Source of the DNA: Mansonella perstans
Taxonomy: Eukaryota > Nematoda > Chromadorea > Rhabditida > Onchocercidae
DNA length: 64,000 nucleotides
Reading direction: 5' to 3'
Assembly: GCA_037074765.1 (NCBI GenBank)
Contig: JBAMDO010000211.1
Span: 1-64,000, forward strand
Shown: piece by piece, positions 50,884 to 63,883 of the stretch
How positions within the stretch are numbered: position 1 is the first letter of the stretch
Layout: each line of letters opens with the position of its first letter
Notes under the pieces: generated by a model
Databases searched by the model: none
What the model was told of the DNA's origin: nothing
What the model saw: the letters and a program-made list of their open reading frames with translations, nothing else
Position numbers and translations under genes: made by a program

Positions 50884-52116
50884 ATAATATGTAGAACATC
50901 ACACTGACTATCCAGATAATCTTTCCAGCAAGACTAACTTGGGATATTCCAATTGGAGATTTGTATTTCACACAGGTAAAGAAAACTTTATGTAAATCAG
51001 AATAAATCAGTAGTTCGTCATCTTCTAAAATGTTTCATATTTTGAAAAAATCATTTCATTTCATGCATAAATGATTCTTATGTAAAGTTCTTTCTCCTGA
51101 AAAAATTCCAAAATCATTCAAAATCTTTGAGATCTCAAGGAAATAGAAAAATTACAACAGTCAGTCCATCACTTGTTAATCAGTTCAACTACAAAAATTC
51201 ATTCGCAGTAATATTTCAAAATCAAAATATATACAAATGTGAACACTTCCAAGATTTAAAACGTTGTATCACATCCATAAATCAATTTGAGATTAAGAGA
51301 ACTGAAAGAAAAACTTGACTAGATTCAAATTTTCGGACAAAATCCGAGAAAACAACTGATCAAATTAGAATAGATTCATAAATTTGGATATTTTGAACAA
51401 ATCAACAAATCAAGAAGTGAGAAGAAAGGTGGATAGTTGAGAATTCTTGGGATTAGCTTAAAAATAATATTTGCACTAATAAATTTGAATAAAATTAATC
51501 GATTTGAAAAAACCGAAACTCAAAAAATTCTGACACAGATTATACAAATTTAAAAAATTTTAAACTGGAACTATTCATTGCATGACTGAAATTATAAATA
51601 TCGCCAGTTCATCTAGCAATCATTAAATTCATATGATCATAATGATAGAAAACAATTAGTAATTTGCATACGGAAATTAATATGCTAATAATAAGAAAAC
51701 TTAATTACATACTCAGTAATTAATGAATTCGAAAAAAATGGAAATTCAAAAGGTTCAATTATTTTTGCTTTATCAGTTTGTATGTTCTTTTAGTTTTCAC
51801 TTCGCGTTTCTTCTGTCTTTGACTTTGTTTCTAGAATTCAAGAGGCTAAATTATTTTTTTGTGGTAATAAAATCATTTGAGGCCATGTTTTTCTTAAACT
51901 TATCAAACACCGTTAATACACTTGACAGATCTTCATCTACAGAAGCAGAAAAGGAAATGAAGCAGAAGAACCATGTATTCACCATTTCAGGTTCAGAAAT
52001 TACTACCACAACCAGAAATTGAAGTTGTAAGAAACAGAAAGAGCATTTTCTGTCATCTAAAATTTTTCTACTCATCTTTCCTTATTTGGTAACTTACATT
52101 GTTTAAAATGAAATAA

Positions 52117-54048
52117 TCACCATCTAATCCTTAGACGCAATGAGAGATATTCCCGAGCACGTTTGTTAGTTATGAAAAAGGCAAGCGACAATGTAGTGTG
52201 AGAAAAGATGAAATAAAAGTTCATGAAAATATTCGCCGGAATTATGGCTTCTTGACCGAAAATATGTATTAAAGATTTTGGCAGAAAGTTAATTAATGCA
52301 AGTCCGAGTATTACTACACCAGAAGTCGATGCCGCTTGAATTAATATCGACCGCTCGTATTTGACAGTTTCCAGCGTATTCGTTCCACGTCTTGCATCGG
52401 TCACTAAAATTCTTAAATTTTATATTTAACTTGACATAATTAATAATATAGTATTCAATAAGCTTTGGTAGAATCATGTGAATATTAGAAAACCTTTGAA
52501 AGAATTAAAACGGCCAAAATTTTTTTTAGTAATATAATGTTGAAATGCAAAAATTTAAGATGAAATTTTAATTTTACAAAAAGAAAACAATTTACTGACT
52601 CCCATTATGATTGCTAACTGAAGTGAAACGTCTTCGTATTTTGTAAATAATTGCCAAGTACATAAAGACCATTGAAATGCACAGAAATAGCAACCAAGCA
52701 TGTATAAAACTTCAATGCAATTTTTAATGAATTTCAATTAATCTTAAACACAGCATCATGAAATACAAACGGCAGCACTAGTTTACAATTCCTTGTTGTA
52801 TTTAAATCGAAAGAGGGAATTATGCATTTTCATGAAGTTTTTTAAAACATTGTAAACCTTTAATGTCTGAAAAAATTAAAGTCGAATTTAAATATTTGAC
52901 TACAAAAATTTCAAGCAAAATTCAAGTTTAACCGTAGAAGATGTCTGTCACTTTTACTTGATTGGCTTCTAAAGCTTCTTTCCCAGAATAAAATCGAAAC
53001 ACGAAAACTTCTCGAGATATAATAAAAATCCACAAATGAAATGGCTGAAAGTTTCGAACTGAATATGAATAATTAGTCGTGAGCCTGGATTTGTGCTATA
53101 ATTATTATATTGAAACAATGAAAGACTATTTGCAAAATTGTCAAGAATGATAATGAAACAGTAACCGACAGCATCGCATAGCATGGCTCAAAAATGGGTA
53201 GTTTTTATAAGCTCTTTAAAAACGAAATAATCATTTTAGAGATTTTAAAGAAAAAATTAGTATGTCATACCAAGCGCTGCCAACCATAAGAAAAGGAGTG
53301 AAAAATACAGTTTTCTGGATTCGAAAAATGCAGTGCGTTTTGGGGAAATTACGATTAGGAAGCGATTCAACGTCAAAAAAAATGCAAAATGCAGCATGGC
53401 GTAAAATGAAAAGGTTCTGACTGTAGCGAACATTCGGTTGATCCACGCTGCTTTGCGGGCTGACAAAAAACAAAAAATTTTAATAAAATAAATTTAAATA
53501 TCGCAACTTTTAATCATTTGACCAGAAATTAGTCATGACTTAATTACCTTACCCATCACACATGTTCACAACCTTAATAGTCATTCATGTGAATCGAATA
53601 TCAGCCATTCCACTCTTGATTAGATCAATAAGAATTTAAAACGGTCTAAGATATACTTCTTCAAGAATCCTCTTCTTTTTAACTTTAAATAAATATGCAA
53701 ATAAATTAACCTACCGTATTCTTCAGTTAGTAATATTTCAGGAAGCAAAACAATTATATAAGGAATAAAACTTATTAGGTGAACAATAACAATTTGGGAT
53801 ATGATAAGGGTGATTGTACGAGAGTAACGATTCTCTCGATCACAGGATACCACAGCCATCAGTACATTAATAATAACACCACACAGCAAAAAGAGAGAAA
53901 TCAAGACGACTGTTGCGTATTTTATAATTTTATGCTTCTCATCTCTTATGTCCAGTACATCCGAGCAATTTAGAGGCGATATTAGCAATAATACAATAAT
54001 ACAATAATAACACGCTGCCATGCTATGGTGAATAACTTTTCTCGCCAT
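52117..54048 (-). CDS. Nematode seven-transmembrane receptor, copy C
   Basis: Exons by homology: 53715-54048, 53264-53459, uncertain exon within 52969-53186, 52600-52709 and 52117-52403. Compared with A and B: exon 1 has SRTITLIIS for SRSIILIIS in the loop before helix 2; exon 5 has FSHTTLSLAFF for FSRTTLPLAFF at helix 7 and ends LRLRIRW instead of LLLRIRS. Losing the proline of the helix 7 region is the most notable change. All four clear exons remain open. The short upstream AT-rich 5' region equals that of the other copies, so expression control is probably shared. Confidence 0.7.
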
Positions 54049-55284
54049 CCATATTGCCTAGAACAAGCTTCAACCAACTGAGATGCACCGAAATTTTTTA
54101 AGATTTTAAACGTTCGAAATATTTCAAACTCGAATTCTAAAATTGAAAATGAAATTGCCGAACGAAAAGGACTAATCTGATGCAATAGCAAATAATGGGA
54201 ATCAAGAATTTAACAGCCAGATGTTCTCTTCTTTTTGTGTGTAAAAATTATGGCTATTTGCAATATCTGTATAATTATCACTCATCAATTATTTAAGTGT
54301 AGTATGAGCTTCTAATTCACAATTTGGTTTTCTTCAGGATCAAAATTCATGTTTCTGTTTTTCGGACACAATTTTTGAGACAGCAAAATTGTTAGATCAC
54401 ATTTCTCTCTAAAAGAGTGCATTTGGATGAAATTTCATTCACAATTACATAATTAGTAATTATTGTTTATAGGGACACTGCAAATATGAGACTACGTCAT
54501 ATAAAATTCTAATGAAAGTAAAATAAGTTTTGTAAGCTCCTAAAAATGTTAGTAAATCGAGTGATATTATACCAATAATATGATTTCTTTTATTTGTATA
54601 TCAACAACGCCAAAGCTAAATGATATTAATGTTCCTGCAACATTACGTATAATCTATTGAGCACTAATAAATGATTCTTTCATTACATCAAGATACACAG
54701 ATCGACGACTGATAAATTAATAAAATTGATTAGTACGATGCTAATTATAATTAACCAATCAAGACACCAATATTTATCAATACCAACAAACGAAGCGAAA
54801 TTTGTGATATGATTTGTGATTGATGAAGCAGTAAATGAACAATGAATAAGCATAATTATCGTTCAATACATATGACAAATCACTGACTTTTTTTATCTAT
54901 ATCTTGCTTATTATGAATTAATGACGTTGTCATACAATTACTAACTCGTTGTTGTATTATTGCTTTCACTCATGCATATGTCAATTCCGATATCTGACTG
55001 TTTGATTCTTTTGCTAATTCATAACTAAGAGTTAATGAAATAGTTACAGGCTACACTTTTAGAGTTTAGAATATAGAATATCACCTAAGCAACACTTTTA
55101 GAATGATCGAAATAACTTTATTTTATTAACACTTTTAACTTCAACTCAATTAATGTTTTAGAATAAGAGTGATAACTTTTTTCTGTATGAGATTGCGTCA
55201 TATAAAATTTTAATGAAAGTAAAAAAAGTTCTGTAAGCTCCTAAAAATGTTAATAAATCGAATAAGTGATATTATAACAATAAA

Positions 55285-55480
55285 ACCGCATTACCAAGCA
55301 CACAATCATCCATAAGACAATCATTCATTGTCAGTCCATTTTTCTTTTCATACATTTTTCTTTTTGGTATAACACGTTAATTATGCACTAGTAAAAGGTT
55401 TTAGAATATTCATATCCATAGCTATTCCATAATGAACCAAAAAACTGAAATATCTTCAACTTATTACAAATACATATGTT
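55285..55480 (-). pseudogene. Single-exon relic of the cysteine-rich gene (unit 3)
   Basis: Same relic as at 41210, with the CTTATGGATGATTGTGTGCTT (here on the minus strand) cysteine segment preserved. Neighbouring LU exons are absent. Confidence 0.45.
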
Positions 55481-55800
55481 TTCTCGCTATTCATGTCTTA
55501 GACAAACGTGATACATAAAGATTTTTCATTTCATATGGTCAATTGACCTCTGTTTTTATATAATATTACAGATATTCATAAGTTTTCAGAAACAATAATT
55601 CTGCCTTAACAAATTATAAAATTCCATCTCAATATGTTAATCCTATCCTGGGCATGAAAGTGATGACTAGAGGGAGCCTAAGTGATGACTAGAGGGAGCT
55701 TACTAAAGCTCTATCTCTAATCCTGGATATATATATATAGAAAAGAAAAACAGTATACAGGCAGCTTTTATAATCAAAAGCGCATGCTTATCCACTATCG

Positions 55801-58800
55801 CTCCAATTAGCAATTATTCGTTGATTTCCTTTACACTTTCTTTAATATTCCACAATTGAACGACAGACGAGTTTCATTATGGAAGGAAACGGAATTTAGG
55901 GATTTATGGAAAGGCATGGATTTAATAGTTAAAATTGTTCCCCTTACTATTGTGATCTAGTAATACTGTGTAAGTTTAATATTACAATCCGAATAAATGT
56001 CTATCGTCGATAACTTTTTCGATATTAAATTATCGAAAAGAATTAATATTTCATTTTCATGAATTAATTATCTCAATTTTGATTACCAAGATTGATGCAA
56101 AAAGTGTTTTCTCGCAATTAATTTTAATCAGTTCTGATTTATTCTTACAAGAAGTGAAGTGAAGGGGTGAAGAAAAGCGTTCTTTTCGTCTGGCTTTGAT
56201 TGAAATTTAAAGTAAACTCAGAACTGGTAACTATTCCTACTTGCTATGCAAAAGTGAATTGAATGGTAAAGTTAATCACTGAAAAAGTGTTGAGGTAATT
56301 TTCAGTATGTTTTCAAGTTCAACTTTCTCTGGGATATTTTACAACAATTGTCGTAAATGAACTAAAGATATCACAAGCAAATGTGTTGAGCTGTCATGAG
56401 CATATTTCAGAGCTTGGAATGTGCAATAAATACTTCTTCATTTTGAAGAATTGTAAGAATGCTAATGACAAGGTTTTACAGAACAAGAGGTTTTATGCTT
56501 CAATAATTCTCTAATTTAGTTATGTCAATAGCTTCAAATTAGATTGAAATCCTATAAAAGCAAACAAATTCGATCAATTCAAAATAGTTACAGTACAAAT
56601 GAACCATAAACTTCCATGCAAAATATAATTTTTCCCGACAAAAATATTTGATTTCTTTCTTACTATTGTAATCTAGCAATGTGCAAGTTCAATATTACAA
56701 TCCGAATGACAAATTATTCATCAAGAAGAAATGATATTAAAAAGAAATGATACTATATTTTCAAAAATTAATTGTCTCACTTTCGATTATTGAGATGGAT
56801 GCAAAACAAGTAATTTTAATCAATTCTGATTTATTCTTACAAACAGTGAAGAAATGACGAAATGCGATTCATAAGCATACATTCTCTTCATCTGGCTTTT
56901 ATTGAAATTCAAAATAAACATAGGTGACTTGCAAATGATCACTATTTCTATTTGTTAAGCAAAAATAGATTGAATGGTAAAGTTAGTCACTAAAGAAGTT
57001 GTAATTTTCAGTTTTTTTTTTTAATTTCTATTTTCTCTGATATATTTTGCAATAATTGTCGTAAATGGATTGAAACAAATGTTAGTCCGTTATATAAATT
57101 TATTATCAAAACACATTTCAGAGTTTGGACTGTACAATAAATGCTTCTTGGTTTTGAAGAATTTGGGAAATGCATATGGCAACATTTTATGAAACGAAAG
57201 TTTCACACTTCAATTATTCTTTGACTAAGTTATGTAAATAACTTTAAATCTGATTGAAATCCTATCAAAGACAAATAAATTCAATCAATTCAAATTAGTT
57301 GCTACTGTGAAATTCTTCTGCTTGACGAAGTCTCATAGTTGAGTGTGAAGAAACAAACTATTTAAGAAGTTCATTAAGCAAATTAATAATCTAATACAGC
57401 GACATTAATACAAGAACAATGATGCTGAGAAAATGGTGGAGTAAAATCGAGAGTGTGAATTAAATCAAGGCGCTTTAAGATAATTATGATGATCAAAGAC
57501 AATGAAGAGTAAAAAAATGTGCTTTTGGGTAAATGTTACAGGGTGTTAAAGATTGCATATAGGGTTAATGACTAAAGGTACAATATTCCGGCATAAATTG
57601 GCTTAAAAATAAGGGAGGTTGTTTCCACTGTGCCAACGGTGTCCAATTTTGGATCATTTGTCCGATAAGCATTTTAATTTGAAAAAATTGACATTAGAAA
57701 ATTACATTATGACTCTCGGAGTCTTCCGACAATTATTGTTTTGATAAATTATGAATAACTTAAAGCGTTCATTGCATTTAGCATTCAAGTATGTTTTTTT
57801 CGTACAAAGATCAAATTTTAACTTTATTTAAACTTTTCAGGATCTGAACGAGAAGTTTTGTAGAACTCACGAAAAGCGAAATTTTTGAAAATAATGAAAA
57901 AAAAATGCAGGAAGAAGTTTTTACCGGTACTTTATATTGACAAAGGTCAATAGCACGAAGTAGTCAGTAGATGATTGAAGCATTACTTTCATCACAACAG
58001 TAGCTGCTTTTTTTGACGATGAAAAAAGGAATCGAGGTATTCGTTTTGTCTAAATAGAGCTGTTAGCCTAGGGAAATCTTTTGCATATGCGTTTTTTTGC
58101 GACAAAGGTTCTTAGTTTAAGAAATAGTTCTGTTTTTTTGTCTGAAGAAGTAACCGGACGACCTAGCATTCTTGAAATTTATTTCCATTCAATCACTACT
58201 TTTTTAATTTTTTTCCCACCCGTATGATATAAATCATTAATTTCAATAAGTTTCAGTACCTTGTTTCATCATTGCGGCCTGGTTCAAAATTCAAAGTGGA
58301 AATTTTAATTTCAAATTTAAGAGAATGCAATATTTTCATAAATAGAAAGTGACTGAAAATTGGGACCAAACGTCAACGATTCGTCGAATTTTTAATTTAT
58401 ATATTATTGAATAATTCACTCCTTGTTCTTTAATCTAGCGCTGATGCTGCATGAATTCCATATGATTGTAGAAATTTTAAGTTAATTTTACATCCAATGA
58501 ATTTCAGCATATAACAATCAAAATATTTCCGATATTGGTTTTTTAAGTAATGATTCCTTTAATAATTAAAGTTCAGATCAAAAATTAATGTAAACAACAT
58601 CTATGACAGGTCTTTAAGTTTTTATTCATTATGCAAATGAGCCATAATGAGCCATAATTCCGATAAAATAGTTTAGTGATAAAGAGGAAATGTACAATGA
58701 GTTTTGATCAGCTCGATCCTTTCACAAAAAATGGAAAATTAACTTTCACTTAAACAAATGCGCCATAATTCTAAAAAAAATGAAAATATTCTTTTAAAGC

Positions 58801-59020
58801 AGAAGTAGCTAATAATGTAAATATGCCGAAAATGCAGAGAAGTAATGGTGACATGATGAATGGAAGTAGAATATTTTTCATCGTTTCAAGTCGTGTCTGG
58901 AAATATTAGCTCAGCCAGTGAAAAAGAAGTGATTTAAATGCATATACATATTTTGATGAGTAAAATTTAAATTTAATGAGCTTCGAGGAGTTATTTCTAA
59001 TCCTAACGAAAAATAATTGT
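55801..59020. other. Single-copy stretch containing an old tandem duplication
   Basis: The segments about 55970-56600 and 56690-57300 are diverged tandem copies about 710 bases apart (shared phrases include CAATATTACAATCCGAAT, TTCTGATTTATTCTTACAA and TTGAATGGTAAAGTTA). No convincing exon in either. From 57300 to 59020 AT-rich unique sequence without recognised features. Confidence 0.55.
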
Positions 59021-61595
59021 TAATTTGTAACTTGCTACAACTTATTGAATAATTATTTGCGAGCATTTTATTTTGAAAAAAATACTAGGACGTGCCCGGG
59101 TAAATACGAGTGTCCGATGTTTGCAATATATATTTATTGAGGTAAAATATTGCAAATAAAATTTATAGCAAATGCACTTTTCTGAGTGTAAAAATCGTCG
59201 AATCAATTTATATGCAAAAGGAAATCAGGTTATTCACTTAAAGCATGATTAAATGATGGACTGACATATTTCTGCTGTAATCTTTCTAATTATTTTCTTG
59301 AGATCTCAAGAATTTTGAATGCTTTTGAAACTTTTTCAAAAAAAAATAAGAGCTTGACATGAGAAACATTTGAGCATGAAATGAAATGATTTTTTCAAAC
59401 GTTTTAGAAGAGATAACAAACAATTGTTACTCATTTATTCTCATTCATAAAATTTTATTCATTGTGTTCCGTGCTTCTATGTTTTAATATCGATTGCTCG
59501 TATACGGCATAATCCCATATCTTGTATCCATCAATAGAATATTTTAAGTTTTATATTTAATTTAACATAAGCAATGAAGTATCATTCAATAAACTTTGGA
59601 AGGATCATGTGAATTTCGTAAAATTTTCGAAAAAATTTAAAACAGTCAAAATTTTTATAGCACGAAAGTTTAAGACTTTTGAATTAGAAGGAAAACTATC
59701 GTAGATTTTTTTCAACGAGAAACGCTTTATCAGATGACAGTTGTTACTGATTTATTATATTATGAAAGTGTTTGAAAATGTTTCCTATTAATTTGATAAG
59801 GTAGAAGTGAGTTTCTAGGAAATTGTCGCTTGAAATGCTAATTCGAATGACAAAATAACAAAATTTGTAACTTGCTACAACTTATTGAATAATTATTTGT
59901 GAGCATTTTACTTTGAAAAAAAATACTAGGACGTACCCGGGCAAAAATGAGTGTCCGATGTTTGCAATATATATTTATTGAGGTAAAATATTGCAAATAA
60001 AATTTATAGCAAATGCACTTTTCTGAGTGTAAAAATCGTCGAATCAATTTATATGCAAAAAGAAATCAGGTTATTCACTTAAAGCATGATTAAATGATGG
60101 ACTGACATATTTCTGCTGTAACCTTTCTAATTATTTTCTTGAGATCTCAAAAGTTTTGAATGCTTTTGAAACTTTTTCAAAAAAAAAAGAGCTTGACATG
60201 AGAAACATTTGAGCATGAAATGAAATGATTTTTTCAAACATGAAACGTTTTAGAAGAGATAACAAACAGTTGTTACTCATTTATTCTCATTCATAAAATT
60301 TTATTCATTGTGTTCCGTGCTTCTATGTCTGCCATAACTTTTTTTAGGATGAACATTGGAATAGCTGGAAGTGTCATTAAATTTGTTATTTTGTATTCAT
60401 AGTATTGCAAGAAACAGTTCTTTACTCATTCCACCGTATAAAATTAACTAGAAACATACATCCTTCATTTTTGTTCACAGAGTAAAGTTTTACCGAGAAA
60501 TGCTGGAAAAGGACTGAATTGTACAAGAAATCTTGCAAAAGAATAATTAAGAGAGTCTCCTTTTGACGAATTATGAGAAAAAATGCCTAATGCACTTTAA
60601 ATCAATGACAGTGAAAATAATAAAAATGCGCTATAACTCCAAGCGTTTTTTTAATGTTACGATACATGTCAAATTTGCAAAAAATTCCAAGAGTTTAAGA
60701 CTCCCAAGAATGAATGCATAATTCACTTCAGTAAAACGACGATTAATTTCACCGAAATTCCTAAAATGTCACATTAACTCATTAAGAAACTTCTAACTTC
60801 TGACATGTTCCTTATTGGATGACGGCTAAAGACTCCAATTAAAATTTATTTATTACTCGTCCAGTTATCTTTATTAATTTCATCTGATAAATTTATGTTC
60901 GAGAGTACATACTGAGTGTTCCCGTCACAGAATACAAAAACCCAATACCAAACAAGTAAAACGTTGCACCCATCGTTCCACTAATCAGATTTTCAAACAT
61001 TGCGATCAAAACCCTTTAATCCCTTTCCATTAAAAATAGCAAAATGTAAGAAGAGACGAAATTTTGAAAAAAACATAGAGAATGAATATGTCGTTTGTTA
61101 CTAAGAGTGAAAACCAGTAATCTTGCTTTTGCTGATCTCTTTTTCATTAACGCGAAAGCTATAAAGCACACTTATCAAAATCCACTGGAGTTAGAATCAA
61201 GGAGCTTAGCATGCCGATTCTTAACTGTATTCGGCACGGAAATCAGCATTTCATCAACTTTGTTCCGTTTATTTGTTCCTAAATAATATTGCTCAGCATT
61301 GTTCCAGCAAAATACATACATCAGTGCGATTTCCCTGAATGTTGTCGTGATGAAGGGCGATTGATGTTATATTCAGTAATGCTTTAAATTTGTAATGCTT
61401 TCAACAAAACTGACTTAATTGCTTATGTTTTGCACTGAAATCTCTCCCATAAAGCATCAGTTAAAAATAAGTGTTTGCGAAAGTTTAAAAAGCAATAAGA
61501 ACGAATCTGAATAATTCTCAGGAGAAAACTCTCATTAGCAAATTAAAATGGAAATTCGATTGCTACATCTATACGCTCATATACCTCAGCAGAAT
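59021..61595. repeat. D block, copy 3, with an internal 440-base repeat
   Basis: 59025-59480 matches 49115-49575. At 59482 the sequence jumps back to the receptor-exon relic (59482-59560) and runs through the block again, so the segment occurs a second time at 59855-60325. About 50 bases equivalent to 50360-50395 are also missing near 61103. The left part of the relic exon is lost. Confidence 0.8.
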
Positions 61596-61969
61596 AACAT
61601 GTAGAACATCACACTGACTATCCAGATAATCTTTCCAGCAAGACTAACTTGAGATATTCCAATTGGAGATTTGTATTTCACACAGGTAAAGAAAATTTTA
61701 TGTAAATCAGAATAAATCAGTAGTTCGTCATCTTCTAAAATGTTTCATATTTTGAAAAAATCATTTCATTTCATGCATAAATGATTCTTATGTAAAGTTC
61801 TTTCTCCTGAAAAAATTCCAAAATCATTCAAAATCTTTGAGATCTCAAGGAAATAGAAAAATTACAACAGTCAGTCCATCATTTGTTAATCATGCTTTTC
61901 ACGAATACAAAGATATACGAGATTGACCAATGAAAGACATAATGACAAAGACAAAGACACAATCAGAGT

Positions 61970-62660
61970 GACGTTGAAACCATGGATCTAGCAAGAAAGT
62001 ATCCTGCAATTCGTTACTTCGCTATATGATCTTTTAGAATTTTTGATCCCGCTATGATCCAATTCAAATTATTTCTCCAAAACTTAAGGAAAATAAATCA
62101 TTCTTGTGATGAAATCCTCGATGAAGATGATGAAGAAATATGACGATCTTTTGCAAAGGAATAGCTCCAGGCATTATCAACATACCGAGGCTACTCACAA
62201 GGCTCTCAGATGAATAACTTCATGGAAGCATCAAGTGTTGCATATTCAGCAGCGGTGTACATTTTAAGCAAACATATCGACATAGAAATAGCGCAGTATT
62301 CTTCACCAAATCAAAAATCGGTCCAGTCAAAGTATGAGATACTACGGTTGAAACTGCTAGAATACTTGCTGGCGTACGAGCCGCCAACTTTGTTATAAAG
62401 CAGTTGGATTTGAGAAAATCCAACCAGCAGTGTTTTGATTTGATTCGAAATGCGCTTTACATTGGATACAAATTAGATCAAAATTACTACCAAAATTCAG
62501 ACAAAACCAGGTAGAAGAAAGAAGTGAATTTCTCCTTTCGATCAGTACCAAGCGAAGATAATTCAGTCGATATTGCAACCAAAGGATTCTCTCCTGCAAT
62601 GCTTAAACAATAAAAGCTATGGTGGGAAGTGCCATCATTGTCACAGAACCCGAAAGCCGA
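61970..62660 (+). mobile_element. BEL/Pao retrotransposon pol fragment (unit 4)
   Basis: Counterpart of the fragment at 23202-23890 with EASSVAYSAAVYIL (from 62222), LRLKLLEYLLAYEPP and a WW motif near 62620. One extra base near 62610 (AACAATAAAAGC) adds a further frame break compared with unit 1. Confidence 0.75.
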
Positions 62661-63883
62661 TGGCCTCAATGAATATTAGTCAACAAAAGAATTTGAAGAC
62701 AAGTAAGAACGAATCGTTGCGAAAGTTGCCTCTCAAACAAGTGAGGTTTTCGCTTGTAAATGCCAGTCGGGTTAAGCAAGTGGTCCAGGCTTGTAAGGAT
62801 TATCATTTGGGCTCTTAAATTTATTAAACTCACAACAAGAGTCGGCAGAAATGGAACGAAAACGTCGGAAGTTTAATTATCCAAGTTTGAGGCTTAAACA
62901 AGCATTAACACAAAGTCATAAGCTACAAAGAGCTTGTGCCCTCACATACAGTTCAACTACAAAAATTCATTCGCAGTAATATTTCAAAATCAAAATATAT
63001 ACAAATGTGAACACTTCCAAGATTTAAAACGTTCTATCACATCCATAAATCAATTCGAGATTCAGAGAACTGAAAAAAAAATTTTACTAGATTCAAATTT
63101 TCGGACAAAATCCGAGAAAACAACCGATCAAATTAGAATAGATTCATAAATTTGGATATTTTGAACAAATCAACATATCAAGAAGTGAGAAGAAAGGTGG
63201 ATAGTTGAGAATTCTTGGGATTAGCTTAAAAATAATATTTGCACTAATAAATTTGAATAAAATTAATCGATTTGAAAAAACCGAAACTTAAAAAATTTCT
63301 GACACAGATTATACAAATTTAAAAAATTTTAAACTGGAACTATTCATTGCATGATTGAAATTATAAATATCGCCAGTTCATCTAGCAATCATTAAATTCA
63401 TATGATCATAATGATAGAAAACAATTATTAATTTGCACACGGAAATTAATATGCTAATAATAAGAAAACTTAATTACATACTCAGTAATTAATGAATTCG
63501 AAAAAAATGAAGTTCAAAAGGTTCAATTATTTTTGCTTTATCAGTTTGTCTGTTCTTTTATTTTTCACTTCGCGTTTCTTCTGCCTTTGACTTTGTTTCT
63601 AGAATTCAAAAGGCTAAATTATTTTTTTGTGGTAATAAAATCATTTGAGGCCATGTTTTTCTTAAACTTATCAAACACCGTTAATACACTTGACAGATCT
63701 TCATCTACAGAAGCAGAAAAGGAAATGAAGCAGAAGAACCATGTATTCACATTTCATGTTCGGAAATTACTACCACAACCAGAAATTGAAGTTGTAAGAA
63801 ACAGAAAGAGCATTTTCTGTCATCTAAAATTTTTCTACTCATATTTCCTTATTTGGTAACTTACATTGTTTAAAATGAAATAA

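Larger units (their letters stand above)
50884..55800. repeat. Segmental duplication unit 3
   Basis: Organised like unit 2 (no BEL/Pao insert) and collinear with it at offsets of 14,074-14,078 bases through the receptor gene. It lacks about 0.85 kb corresponding to roughly 41587-42440 and carries a short local duplication at the joint (55660-55703). Confidence 0.85.
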
